64,000 bases of DNA from Adenanthera pavonina. Its lineage: Eukaryota; Streptophyta; Magnoliopsida; Fabales; Fabaceae. Both the position numbers and the translations under genes were made by a program. The stretch covers positions 38,933,001-38,997,000 of the forward strand of contig JAIVEN010000007.1 in assembly GCA_026686845.1 (NCBI GenBank), read 5' to 3'. Under the pieces are notes generated by a model. The model saw only the letters and a program-made list of their open reading frames with translations, searched no databases and was not told where the DNA came from. Shown here one piece after another: positions 49,805 through 61,709 of the stretch. The first letter of the stretch is position 1, and each line of letters begins with the position of its first letter.

Positions 49805-50071
49805 ATGAGCTTAGCAAGCAAAGCTTGGATTGTGGCAGCTAGCGTTGGAGTTATGGAGGCCTTGAAGGATCAAGGCCTTTGTAGGTGGAATTATGCTTTA
49901 AGATCAGCACAACAACATTTGAGAAACCATGCTCCATCCTTGCCTCAGGTTAAAAAGCTTTCTTCTTCCTCTTCTGTTATTACTTCTAGCAAATTAAAAC
50001 ATGATCGGAAAAAACAGTCTGAGGAGTCCCTTCGAATGGTCCTGTACTTAAGTTGCTGGAGTCCTAACTAG
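49805..50071 (+). CDS. Wound-responsive family small protein (DUF3774), copy 3
   Basis: Single exon, 88 residues. It carries the family core AWIVAASVGVMEALKDQG and the CRWNYALRSAQQHL segment. A serine/lysine linker is followed by KQSEESLRMVLYLSCWSPN at the C-terminus. Compared with copy 2 the terminal WGPN has become WSPN, and VV in the core has become VM, so this copy is intact but drifting at the most conserved end. It has the same length and orientation as copy 2 and a related promoter. The MULE insertion begins 200 bp downstream. Confidence 0.93.
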   Translation: MSLASKAWIVAASVGVMEALKDQGLCRWNYALRSAQQHLRNHAPSLPQVKKLSSSSSVITSSKLKHDRKKQSEESLRMVLYLSCWSPN

Positions 50072-52350
50072 CCACCAAGGCCAATTATAAAATTAGTTTT
50101 CCTTTTCTCAGAAGGCAATTCTTTCAAGCTCCTCTACCCGAGAAGATGAGGCTTGAGATTTCTGAGGCCATCTATTGGATATTGGATCTTATGTATATAT
50201 ATATATATATATATGGGAATGAAAAAAAAAAATTTCTCCATTCCTTAGAAACATGTGGATATATAAATTTTGCATTCGATTTCCATGCTCAGCGGGGTGA
50301 TGAGCATCGAATGCTTATCACCCAAACGCACCGTTTTACTAATGGAGGGGGAATATTGGCCGTTCGTCTTATTATAATCTTGGTCATCCATTACTTTAAT
50401 TTCAGATGGCAACATTTACATATTGGGTCTTCACAAACGTTAGACATCTTCCTTTGCGAACGCAGTTGATTCAGGTGCTTTAGAAGTAGAACCAGGTAAA
50501 TCGAAGCCTTTTCTTCTTCTCATGTTCATATCCTCTTATGCCCACTTTATATTTCGTCATCCTCGCCTTGTTTTAGTTTCTCTTACGCTAAAAAATTGCC
50601 TCCATCTTGGAACCAAATTCAATTTTGTGATGTTCTTTTCTATTTTGTACCTATTTCAATTTGATTTTCTTGTCCTTTTTTCCCTGGAAAAATATTTAAT
50701 GGCCATATGCATACGTTGATGCCAAGGTCATGGTTGTTGGATCTGTCTCCCTTTGTCACCTCACTTGTTTTAATCTTCTATCAAGTTGATTCTGCGTATG
50801 TGCATCTGAATCTTGTTACTTTAATTTTGAGCTATTCAAAGATTAAATAGGCTGGCTTGATTCTTCCAACATTTTTTCCAGGATTGACATATATGAATTG
50901 GGTTCAGCGTAAGATCTACCTCTACAATGTGACATTTGGACTTCATATGTTAGATTGGTGGGAACATTGTCTTTTTAGTATCCTTTTTCACTACTGGAGC
51001 AGATTTGGGCTTGATGATTTTATAATTTACAAACCCATTATGTTTATTTCTTTATGCTTATATAATGGAAACTTAAATTTTATGCAATACCAAGTTTTTA
51101 TTATTTCTAGATGACTATATGGGTTTACTTTAAGCTGTGAAACTAAGATTCATAAATTTATGATAAGTTTGTTCTGCTTGTGAATCTAGGTTAATCTCAA
51201 GTCTTAACTAATTGGATGGCCAAACCAAGCAAGAGATCTAATCTTTTACCAAGAAGTTAAAGATTTTCCTGAGTTCATAAGCAATCATGCTTGCAATGCT
51301 TTTGTATTTGTGAGTTCTTGAGCTTTTCCAAATATGTTGGTGATAGTACTTCTGTGGTTTGTACTCTACAACTAGTCACGATATGTTAATGAATTCCTCA
51401 AGAGGTAGTGTACTTTACTTAAAACCTTCTTTTAAGATCATTTTACTAAATTGTGTACACATGTAATCAGTCTCTATCTTTTTTCATTTTTTTTCACATG
51501 CATGTAATTTTCTAGGTCCTGGTGAGGAAAACATTTATTAATCCATGCTTATTTTAATTGCAATAATTTTTTACGACTCACAATCTGTATTATTCTAATG
51601 AATTTTAACTAGCACATGGGGCATTCCGAAGTTTATCAATTCCCAACCTTAACAGATTCCTATACAAATGAGAATTTATGCTCCATTCACACCCTTCTTC
51701 TACACTCGTCCCTTTTGACTGAACTATGTGAAATTTGAAAAGTTCATGATTCTGTGTCACCTTTATAAACTTTATCAACTGGATAATATATCATAACTAA
51801 AAAACATATGGGCATTTGCATCAAGTATTTACTTCTCTCTAAATGGCATAAACTATATATAGACTAACTCATGATTATAAACTGATATATGACCATGTTG
51901 TTGTGTATGGCCTTGGGGTTTCTACAGTATGTTGAGACTGAACTGTTGGGCAGGATTAATAAGCATGTGAAATGGATAGTTAAGTTTGTCTTTTTTTTTT
52001 AGCCAGAATAATAGTGAAGTTGACTAGTCTTTTGCATGATCTCTTCAATGGTTCTGACTTGTGATTTGAAATCAAATCACATTCTGTCATTGGATATTCA
52101 TAATTGATTAAAATTGTATGTCAGTGGCATTACCATAAAAGAAGAGTAAGTGTGATTCCTGGCAACACGGATAATGAAGTTCTTAGAAGGCTCAAAATAA
52201 CAATGTTGATTTTTGGACATATTATAAGATACACCAATTGATATACATAGCTATAAATAGACAAAAAATATAGATTGACAAGGATGGAATTTGATTTGCT
52301 GTTAATTTTTGCAGGTAGAGGAGCAATATCCAGAGTTGGGAAGTCTATTA

Positions 52351-52590
52351 AAGTAAAGCAAGTGCCATTCTTCCAAAAATTGTCCTTTGAGCAGTGCAAA
52401 ACAAAGGAAGCAAGAATTGTCCTATGCATAAAATGTCCAAAAGAGTTAAAAGTTGTCCATTGAAGTAAAGCAACCAAGCAAGTGCCATCCTATAAAAAAT
52501 TGTCCTTTGAGCTGTGCAAAACAAATGAAGCAAGAATTGTCCTATGCATAAAATGTCCAAAAGAGTCAAAAGCTGTCCATTGAAGTAAAG
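52351..52590. repeat. 120-bp tandem duplication inside the MULE
   Basis: Two adjacent copies of a 120-bp unit differ at only a few positions. Landmarks repeat exactly 120 bases apart: tgtcctttgagc at 52381 and 52501, caagaattgtcctatgcata at 52411 and 52531, and aaaatgtccaaaagagt at 52431 and 52551. A minus-strand frame through the duplication shows the same peptide twice and is a by-product. Confidence 0.9.
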
Positions 52591-53256
52591 AAACTAAAAC
52601 ATGTTGTCTTGTAAGTTGTGTAGTGCTAATTCATGCAAAAAATAGCTAGCAAAATAGTCCACCTTGTATTTTACTGTCCTGTATAAACAAGAAGTTATGT
52701 AATTAGTTAGGTCTGTATTATATAATGTTTGTAAAGTGGTTGATGTATAAGAGGCTACTATTGTACAGTGTGTATGAAAATATTGAAATGAATAAAATGT
52801 TATTTTTCTGCAAATTGTATCCAATTATTTTTCTATTAATTACCTTGTGTATAGTTAGTAGTAAGATCAATGGCTTCAAGTTATGGGATTTCACTTTCAT
52901 CAGGTGCCTACATTTGAAAATGTCAATGGTTTTGACTTAAGGAAATAATAGCTATATATGACAATTAGTAGTAATCAATTTATTAATCCATACCATTAGG
53001 AAGCTTGTAAATGACAATGGTTGTGATGTACATGGTGAAAAAGTATGTTCTATTGGAGGTGCTGAGTATGAGACCATTGAATCTTGTATGTATGTATCTT
53101 TCCTTGTGTTAACTCTTTTTTTTTTTCTGTGATAGCTGAGACTTTTGTGATTGTGCATCTTTCCTTTTTAGAGCTTTCCTTCTTTTCCTCAATGGCAAAC
53201 CTTCTTGGTGTGTTTGAGAGTCGTACAAAAAATAAATAGAAATTCAGTAACAGTTT

Positions 53257-55347
53257 CTATTTTGATAAATATAAATTCAAACTTAATACCGTTGAGTCTT
53301 TTTCTGATGTAACTTTTCTTCTTTTCAGTAATAACCTCTCCACCCAACTTCTTGGGCATCGTCTCTTGTTTTTCCCTTCTCTCTTTTTGAATCCCTTAGG
53401 CATCTTTTGTAACCCTATAGCTGGTGTTGCATTTGGTTCAAGATTATCATAATTACTTTTAAGATTATCATCTTCATTACCATCAGGAATATCATTTTCC
53501 ACTTCAATGAAGCATTTTTTAACACACTCAAATCCTTTAAGAGTCTTAGCTGCCTTTGTTGCCACTCTTACCATATTCTGCATTAATTGTCTATATCGTC
53601 GTGTGATTTCAAGTCTAGGATCTACTTGTATCTCATTTCCTCTAATATCATGTACAACACCATTCTTTGCTTCCTTGGTCCATCGCTTGAGAATATATTG
53701 CACAGGCATAACTCTTACATCTTTGGACTCATATACTTTCAATGCATAACAACACAATATCCCAGTGGTTTCAAACTTCCGACAAGTGCAAAAAATTTCA
53801 TGTGTATCTAGCTTAAATTGAATGCTCCATTCTCCATCTTCATTAATCATATGTGCAAGGTATACAAATAATGGTTCAGACTCATTATGTTCTTCTAATT
53901 TCACGGCGAATTGGAGATCCCATTGTTCTTAGAATAAATCAAATGCTGAGAGGGTGTAAACTTGCACAAGTTGCCTTAATATAGGTGCACTCTAATTAAC
54001 CATCCTAGGTATCTTCTGTCGAGATTCATATTCAAATAATAGTTCCTTGTTTCGCCTACTTGAGACAACCTTTTCAAACCTCTTGAAGAATTGTTTGATG
54101 TCTATATCTTGCTTTGTACAACTCTTCACACTTTCACTAAGTTGTGTGCTTCTCATGCCCAGTGTGCGTGTAGCTTTCACATAGCACCAAGCTCATTTCT
54201 CTTTAATATTATACATAGAGTTCAACCACCTATTTTCATGCACATTGTAAGAAGATAATAATTGACTCCATGCTTCTTCAAACTTATCTTCTTCTACATA
54301 TTCAAACATGCATTTTTTGAACTTAGGTAAAATGTGTGATGCACCTTTCTCCAAATTACTAAGGCGTTTGATGCCATTTTGCATCAAATGCCAAGTGCAC
54401 AAATAATGTTTTGTATCAGGAAGCACTTCACTTAGAGCTCTTGCCATAGCTTGATCTTGGTCTGTAAACACTGTTTGAGGCTTGTTTTGCATATGAGCAT
54501 CCAAAAAGGTTTCTAATAACCACTTGAAAGATTCAATGGTTTCATCATAGAGTAGTGCTGCTCCAAAAATGACCACACTTCTATGGTGATTGAAGCTAGA
54601 AAAGATTGCAAGGGGTCAATGTTCACGATTTGTACTTTATGTTGTGTCAAGTGAGACAACCTCACCAAAATGCGCATAATCTATTAGCATACAAGCATCC
54701 ACCCAAAACATATTGGTGATTTGTTCATCCATATCCAACTGAAATTTGTGGTAGAATGTAGGATTTTTTGCAAATTGGTTGTGAAAATATTCAAGTAAAC
54801 ATCCCACCTCCCCAAACTTCATATTCCTTTGCCTTTTAGACTTTAAGTAGTTCTTTGCATCCATGCGGGTATAAACAAGGTTTGCTTGACCGCCAGCATA
54901 TGTGCTCATTAAGTCAAAAGCAGCTTTCTGTTGAAGCCCAGAGTCTTCTGCAAGGTCAATCTCATAGGCTTGAACTTCTGATAAATTTCTTTGGGATGCC
55001 AACAAATGAATTGTTTCTGGCGTGTGAAGGGGATAATTATGTTCTTCATCAAACACTATGATTTTGTACTTTTGATCAATTCGAGATACTACCATTCATG
55101 CTTTATAGTTGGTCCTTGTCTCTACACGATGTTTAGAAGAATATGTCTCTTCTTTACTTTGTTTTCGAAGACCCTCCTTGCAACATACATATCTGTACGT
55201 AATAATAGAATCATCTTTTTTACTCTTTGTAAAATTGTGCTTTCTAACTCCAAACCTAGTTCTTCCACCATAATCAACCCAAAATTTCCATGCTTCTTCC
55301 AAGCTTTCAAACTCCCTCTTGATTTTGGGTTGTAGTTCATCTTCCAT
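53257..55347 (-). pseudogene. FAR1/FRS-type MULE transposase with six in-frame stops
   Basis: One reading frame runs from ATG at 55347 to 53257 (about 697 codons) without any frameshift. Domains in order: an N-terminal FAR1 DNA-binding region (FESLEEAWKFWVDYGGRTRF), a central MULE transposase domain with the DTT and FTDQDQAM motifs and the LCTWHLMQNGIKR segment, and a C-terminal SWIM zinc finger. Stops lie at 55096-55098, 54637-54639, 54616-54618, 54193-54195, 53992-53994 and 53929-53931. The SWIM finger reads CTCRKFETTGILCCYALK, with the final zinc ligand His changed to Tyr. Host FRS genes descend from such transposases. This one sits inside matching inverted ends and a 9-bp duplication, so it is the element's own dead transposase rather than a host FRS gene. 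Confidence 0.88.
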
Positions 55348-56243
55348 TATATACTTACTATACACAATAAAAACATTATAGTTTAAAAGTTAGCATCATT
55401 AAAATATAAATAAGGATGATCATAACAGTTTAAACAATGATTTCATTATTTTATTAGGAAACTTAGCACTAAGAAAAAACATTTTATTAAAAATTCGTGA
55501 TTATATAAAAAATATGAATTTTCATCTATATATTAACTTCAACTGTATAAAAAAACGTGTTCATTCTTCCATTCAACAAAATATGCTTTCAGCTTTTTAT
55601 ATTAATTTTTTAAAAAATATATATATAGAAGTTAAAACTATAATTCTTCTACAAGAGAAGCTCAAACATAACTTAAATTTTAATTAAATTGTAGACCCTT
55701 CAAACATAACTCTGTTACACCCACTACACGAATTTTGATAACCCACCATGATCATTCTTCCATAACTCACACTACACGGATTTCTCACCACCACCATAAT
55801 GCAAGTATAGAGCACTATATAGGGTGTTTGGTTTCAATTAAATATCATACCCTTCAAATATCAGAGCCTTTAGATTTTGATTAACAAAAAGAAAACAAAG
55901 AAAGAAAGTCATGGACGCTGAGCTTACTTAAATCGTAGACATAACCCACCTTCCTCCTTCTACATTGAATACTAGCAAATATAATCCAAATGCCAACTCC
56001 TTCGGTTTCTTGGTCCAGAAATTCCTACCAAACAGGAGCCCTCCACTTTTTTGAGCTTCTTTATCGGTGAGGATGAAAGTTTGAAGACCCAATATGTAAA
56101 CGTTGTCATCTAAAATTAAAGCAATGGACAACCAAGATTATAATAAGACAAACGGCCAGGATTCCCCCTCCATTAGTAAAATGGTGCATTTGGGGTGATG
56201 AGCACTCACCCCGCTGAGCATGGAAATCGAACGCATAAATTTT

Positions 56244-57020
56244 GATGAATCCCAGATTTAGTTTCTTATCTTAAACCTATTTGAGTAAAAGCATATTTGA
56301 AACTAAAAGCATAATTGAAACATATGTATAAGAAGAGAAAAAGGAGGGGAAAAAAAAATCAGACGCTTGCGGCTTACAAACTGATTACAACTTGGATTCT
56401 AAAATTAAGGGACTCTGCATGCCTTAGAATTTTGTAATAAAGTAGTCCTTAGCAAATGATCATCTCCTCCTCCAAGTTTTCTTGTGGAAACTATTTTGGA
56501 CATGAAACATGATTTTTAATCATTATTTTTTTTTTATTTAAATAAGCTTGTGATAATTTTTTTTATTTTTATCTAAATTTTATTTTTATAAATTATGATT
56601 ATTCTAACCTGTCTTTTATAAAGAAATAATTTAAACAGGTATTTTGAGATTGTAAATTATCAGTTTTGATTTTCTTATTTGGAGACGAGGGAATTATGCA
56701 CGTATTTTGATCATTACTAGTGACTAGTGTTCTTCAGGTTTATCATTCTAATGCTATGCTACACTGTCAATATCTATGCCTCTTGCCTGGCCGAAACCAC
56801 TTACAATTAGGCATTTACCCTCTTTCATGAAACAAATCGCTCAATTCAGACTACGACATCGTTCTGTAACTGCATAAAAGAAACCACGTGCATCCCATTC
56901 TCTTCAATAAATATAAACCTAACTCGATCTAAATAGGCCATTCCATTCCCTAGCTACCAAAATCCTTCAAATTATTGTCCTTGATAACAAGGGCGAAAGG
57001 AAAGCATTTCACAAATTAAG
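56244..57020. other. Flank between the MULE and the DUF3774 relic
   Basis: No gene was recognised. A CACGTG G-box lies at about 56886, and gaaaccact at 56803 resembles the motif shared upstream of the intact DUF3774 genes. This stretch may be the remains of the fourth copy's promoter. Confidence 0.4.
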
Positions 57021-57110
57021 AGGAGCTCAACAGCGAGGGCATGGGCTGTGGCTGTCTGTGTTGGTATCTGAAGGACCAAATTTTCTGCACACGGAATATT
57101 ACATTAATAT
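57021..57110 (+). pseudogene. DUF3774 wound-responsive gene relic, copy 4
   Basis: AGG at 57021 stands where the start codon would be. It is followed in frame by SSTARAWAVAVCVG, which matches the family N-terminus. A small deletion shifts the frame, and from 57068 the next frame reads LKDQIFCTRN, matching the family LKDQGFCRWN. Nothing of the C-terminal SEESLR..WGPN part remains. Orientation and spacing continue the array of copies 1-3. The relic is short, but two colinear family segments make chance unlikely. Confidence 0.65.
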
Positions 57111-59108
57111 GCTAATAATAATACAAGGTCGTTTGCTCAGACTAAGAGAATTGTATATAACATCAGAAATTCAAGTAAAAGAATTTACACTTTCTTACAT
57201 CTATCTACTGCTTTATATTTCATTTGCGCTGTTCTGTTAATTATTTTGTGCAGGTGACTTGGGGCATCAAATTTGCTAAAAATAAGCTTTTAAGAGATTT
57301 ACTAACTTGACTACATGTGACTGAAGCAAACAAGTTAAACAAAAATGAAAGCAGCCGCAAATACTGTTTGAGAAGTAAAAATTGAAATTGTAAATCCTTT
57401 CTCTAATGTGTCATGTAACCAAGCCCCATGAGGGCCATGACCAAAGTGTTGTGTGTCTAAATTAGTTTCAAAAGCTTGAAAAGAAAAGTAATTGATTTTT
57501 GCAGAGGCTGTTTTATTGCTAGCAGGCAAATTACGGATTGGTACTTAAAATAATTGACCATTCAAAATGGTTCAAGTTAAATCTTAAATTAAAAGGATAT
57601 TTCTTTGTACCTCAAGGCATATCAGTTTTTATTGTTTACTTTTGTCAATAAGGTGTATTCCTATACCATTTGAAAAAAACAAAAAAAAGTAAAGGGGTAA
57701 AAAGATGCCCCTATGGAAGAGGACCACATAGAAAGATCAGTGGGTTTTCGGATGCTATCGTACTTAATGACACCACAAGCTAGTAATGTTCTAGCATCAT
57801 AGCATCTTGTGCTTTGGGGCAAGCATCTAAACTACAAAAAGCTTTCCTCCATCTTTTTCAAGCACAAAGCGAATCAAAGAGAAGAAATAAAAGGAAGTAA
57901 ATGTCAATTAAGTGCAAGCAAAGATCCAATGCTTTTCACCCCTCATTTCTTCTTTTCTGGTGATTTTACTCTAATTCATATTATAAAATATTTTATATTA
58001 ATTAGATATATATTAAAAAAATTATTTTTTAATTACAATTAATATAAAAAATATTCATATTAAATATCCTATTATATTATTATTATAATATTATAAATGA
58101 GAAGAAAAAAATATTAAAGACAAAATAAAATGAAAAAAATAATATCTAATATCTTATATTTTAAACAAAAAATTTATCATACAAAATGTCTTATAATATA
58201 AACAAAAAGGAGTAAATCTGTAGAAGTGTTATAAGTCTCTTACTGAAAAGTGCCACTGAAATTTATGAGATTAATGAATTTTCTCACCTAATAAATTAGT
58301 TTTTTGAAATGATTTTGTTGATATTAATTTTGTTTTTGTTCTTTCCTAAATCGTTTCTTCGCTTAAAAAAACAGCAAGCATAAATCATCCCAACTTTTCT
58401 GGTGTAACTGTTTCATTTTTCACTTCTTAAATTACGGGATATGTTGGGTGTAAAATTAATAAAAAAGTCAAGAAAATAAAAAATGGTGCACCCATGTGAG
58501 TGCATGAACAAATTAGCAGACAAATACAGATCAATTAGAGTAGCACAGATTCTAAATTATTGTCAGCAAACAAAAGCTAACACCGAGATTCTTAAATATT
58601 TATATCATTATAAGATATATCCAAAATCATCCGAAATTAGATTATACCAATTCACGTAACATGATTTTTTGGGTGCAACTTCAGTAATTGGAAAGCATTA
58701 CGTGAAATCTTAAAAGGAAGGGGGCAAATGATTGCAGGGATGGTGGAGCGATACCAACTGTGAAAAACAGTCGGACCTCAAACATATAAATCAAATCCAG
58801 CAAATTCCCAACATTGAGATCCGTCTCGTCTTGTGCAGTAATATTCACTCGGCAAAACCCATCCCAACCGCCACAGCTACCAAAGTATCTCTCTCGTAAA
58901 GGTAAGCACCACCATTTTGGACAAAACGCGGAAAAGTTGTAAATCAGATATAACGAATGGTCGTATTCAATCTTTGTTCTGCTCAGGCTACTACTACGTC
59001 AAAGAGCTTTCACAAACGCAAACAATTCAAAAATATTACCAAGTTCAGAACTCTGTAAGCAGCTCTGAGACGCAGTTTCGGGTGAGGCGAGTGGAATTGA
59101 GGCTGAGA
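57111..59108. other. Intergenic region upstream of the VAP4-type gene
   Basis: AT-rich, with no coding sequence recognised. Positions 58720-59108 are less AT-rich and should contain the promoter and leader. The frame that includes the start codon at 59109 has no earlier ATG. Confidence 0.4.
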
Positions 59109-60579
59109 ATGGAAGTGGAAAGTGAAAAATCCGGGTCTGATGGGAAGGGTTGGAGTTTTTGTAGAATGCCATTTTGGCAAACCAGCCGTGCTTCTTCACC
59201 TTCTTCCTCCACATCTTCTGTGCATAATAATGTCCATCACCAGGACCACAATCTTCAATCTGTTGATAGATCGGCTCATCAGTCTTCGACCACGGTTTCG
59301 TCTGTGGCCAAGTCCCTGCTTCCTGCAAGGAGAAGGCTCCGTCTTGATCCCCCCAACAAGCTCTACTTTCCCTGTATGTATTTTGTGAATCCTGTTTGTT
59401 TATTTGCTTTGGCTTCATTTTCTAATTGCGTTTAGTTCTATTTGTCATTTGTTCTTCTGGGTAGCATCAAGCATTTAGGACTTGCTTCTTCGTTTCTTTT
59501 GCTCATTTACGGTGAATGGATTGTTCTTAAATTTTTGGAATAATGTACTTGTTTGTGAATTATGTTCTGGCCACTTTCTTTGCCATCGTCATCCATGGAT
59601 TCTCTATTGGCAGAAACAAAAAATGTTGATTAAGTATGATGCTTAGAATTTGCTGTAGATGTTGGTTATGTCCCCTGTCTGATTTAATGCGACTTTGTTT
59701 TGATTCTGTTGAAGATGAACCGGGTAAGCAAGTTAGGAGCGCAATCGCAATTAAAAACACTTGCAAGTCTCGTGTAGCATTCAAGGTGGGGGATTATTGA
59801 TCCGTATTTCTATATTTATGGTTTCTTCTTATTTTCTAACGTTGTCATGCTATGCATATGATCATCGTTTGACGACTCACACTGCTGAGTCAGTCGTACC
59901 GACGTTGACACTACATTGGAAACTTTTGGCTGTATTTCTACCTACGAAAAGGAAATATGAAGTCAGAAAAGTATCTTCTTGACGTCTTCGACCACTACGA
60001 CAACTGGGAAATCAAATGTGTAAAACACTGGAAATATTTCCCAAACATCTATTCTTCATAAAAATATGGAAGTTTTCTATACCTGGATCAGGGAATGTGT
60101 AATATGTTGAACAATATCATTTTGCATTTGGGTTCATTTATGAAGGCCTTTTTTTTTTTTAAGCATATTGATTATGGCTTTGTACCACCAATAGCTTTCT
60201 GGTCGCTAGTTTTGTATGCCGTCATATCAAAATTAAACACAATCAGTGTCAAAACTAATTGTGGCGTGTTGTTTTGTCATAGTTTCAAACAACTGCACCC
60301 AAGAGCTGTTATATGCGCCCTCCTGGTGGTATACTTGCACCTGGTGAAAGTGTGATCGCCACTGGTAATTTATCCTTTCATAGTTGTTTTAAATTTAACC
60401 GGTATATGCTTTTTGGTCTTAAGTGGGAGCTTTCTGATAAGGGTCATACTTATTTGGCAGTATTTAAGTTTGTGGAGCCCCCAGAGAACAATGAGAAGCC
60501 GATTGATCCAAAGAGCAAGGTTAAGTTTAAAATCATGAGCTTAAAAGTGAAAGGAGAAATGGAGTACGTACCAGAACTG
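59109..60579 (+). CDS. VAP4-type vesicle-associated protein (MSP domain), 5' part
   Basis: Four exons are visible: 59109-59373, 59715-59785, 60283-60364 and 60461-60579, with consistent GT..AG boundaries and phases (FPY-EPGKQV, AFK-FQTTAPKS, IAT-VFKFVEPP). They give 179 residues, and the next exon lies beyond the window. The N-terminus is serine/histidine-rich. From VAKSLLPARRRLRLDPPNKL the sequence enters the major sperm protein fold, with KNTCKSRVAFKFQTTAPKSC and MRPPGGILAPGE. VAPs sit on the ER and bind FFAT-motif proteins at membrane contact sites. The VAP4 subgroup has an extended N-terminus like this one and usually about 290 residues. The ATG at 59109 is the first in frame. The fourth intron begins GTAATG at 60580 and contains a retrotransposon. 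Confidence 0.92.
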
Positions 60580-60679
60580 GTAATGTATCATATAATTATT
60601 GGTCTTTTCACTGGCATATGCCTTTAATCTTCATAATTTTGTGCCTGCTTGTTTATGTGGGATTAAATTGGACTTTAAG

Positions 60680-60815
60680 AGCTTGTTTGGTTTTCAGTTT
60701 TCAAATTTAAGTTGAAATAAAATGAAGCTTACGAAAATGAAGTTTTGATAAAAGTAAGTTTGTTGTAACACAATTTATATTTGGATTTTTTTATTGCAAA
60801 AGTAACTTCTTTAGT
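60680..60815 (+). mobile_element. Fragment related to the PIF-1 end sequence
   Basis: It starts gcttgtttggttttcag and contains tgttgtaacacaatttatat followed by ttggattttttt. The left part of PIF-1 (15835-15870) reads tgttgtaaaacttaatttat and ttggatattttt in the same order. Only one end is visible. It is probably a PIF-derived MITE truncated by, or adjacent to, the following LTR. Confidence 0.45.
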
Positions 60816-60816
60816 C

Positions 60817-61114
60817 TGTTAGCTAAAAGTCCGTTTAAAGGTAAAAGTATTGGAAGTGAAATAGTCCATACCCGCTCTATAATTCCCTGTAGCTCCTTCT
60901 TCAATTCCATGTAACCTAAACCGTTCATAACCCCTCCATAATTCCATGTAACCCCTCCCCCCTCCATAATTTCCTTCATAAACCCCATTAAAATTCTATC
61001 CGTTGCAATGCCTCTGGAGACTAGTATAAAAGGAGGCCATTTCCTTTGTGATGTGGCATCGAAGAAATGAACAAAGTTCATTTTTACATAGTGTCCCTTT
61101 TGGTTTCTGTGCCA
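60817..61114 (+). mobile_element. Left LTR of a Ty3/gypsy-like retrotransposon (boundaries approximate)
   Basis: The 3' boundary is inferred from the primer-binding site just downstream (61119-61128), with tgtgcca immediately before it. A TATA-like tataaaagg lies at about 61025. The 5' boundary, placed at tgttagc (60817), is a guess, because the partner LTR and target duplication lie outside the window. Confidence 0.45.
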
Positions 61115-61118
61115 TTTT

Positions 61119-61128
61119 TGGTATCAGA
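61119..61128 (+). other. Primer-binding site, initiator tRNA-Met type
   Basis: TGGTATCAGA is the standard start of the plant LTR-retrotransposon primer-binding site complementary to the 3' end of initiator methionine tRNA. It lies a few bases after the inferred LTR end and 580 bases before the gag reading frame. Confidence 0.7.
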
Positions 61129-61709
61129 ATAAGGTAAAAGAGTGTCTAAGAGACGAGTAGAGTGAGAGAGCCGTCAGAGAGTGGCCTGAAAGTGAGTGGT
61201 AGCCAGCATTGCTGCCATCGGAATCCATTTTCGATCACTTTTCAGGCAATCGGACATCACCCTTGAGCTCGGAAGGCCGGAAAACCTCGGATTGGAGAGT
61301 TTCACTGCCGTCTAACACTCCATGCGCCACTACCAGAAGACCACGCGCCGCCCACGCGTCGGCAACACGCTCCAGGTGCCGTCTAGGCCTTCTAGTCAAC
61401 AATAGATTAGCCACCTAGTGTCTACCACGTGTCACTTCTGCCACATCACCGTGCCCCAGTCAACCAAACTTATCATATTTATAGTTTGACCCCTAAACTG
61501 TTCCATATTTATATTTTTGCCCTTATACTTTCCATATTTACATTTTAGCCCATCAACTATCCAAAATTACATTTTGACCCTTGAACTTCCCGAAATTGCA
61601 ATTTTGACCCTCAACTTTTTGAAATTGCAATTTTACCCTATATTTTTGAAATTTTCACTTTCACCCCTTAGTTTTCTGAAAGTTGTAGTTAGTCCCATAA
61701 CTTCTCAAA

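Larger units (their letters stand above)
50263..56243 (-). mobile_element. Mutator-like element (FAR1-type MULE) with 9-bp duplication
   Basis: The element spans 50272-56234 (5,963 bp). The left end starts GCATTCGATTTCCATGCTCA. The right end is its inverse with one change in the first bases, and the similarity continues for about 150-160 bp on each side (50272-50433 and 56082-56234). ATAAATTTT flanks it at 50263-50271 and 56235-56243, a perfect 9-bp duplication as expected for Mutator. The left inverted repeat carries an extra block of about 10 bases near 50306. The minus strand carries a FAR1/MULE-type transposase (53257-55347). The rest is non-coding apart from a 120-bp tandem duplication at 52351-52590. 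Confidence 0.93.

Noticed and set aside
52130..52569. Minus-strand frames over the 120-bp duplication
   Set aside because: The peptide is repeated only because the DNA is duplicated; there is no family match.
53257..55347. Host FAR1-RELATED SEQUENCE gene
   Set aside because: It is enclosed by matching long inverted repeats and a 9-bp duplication and has six stops, so it is the dead transposase of a MULE.
60095..60355. 86-codon frame running into VAP exon 3
   Set aside because: Most of it is intron; only 60283-60364 is exon, and in another phase-consistent join.
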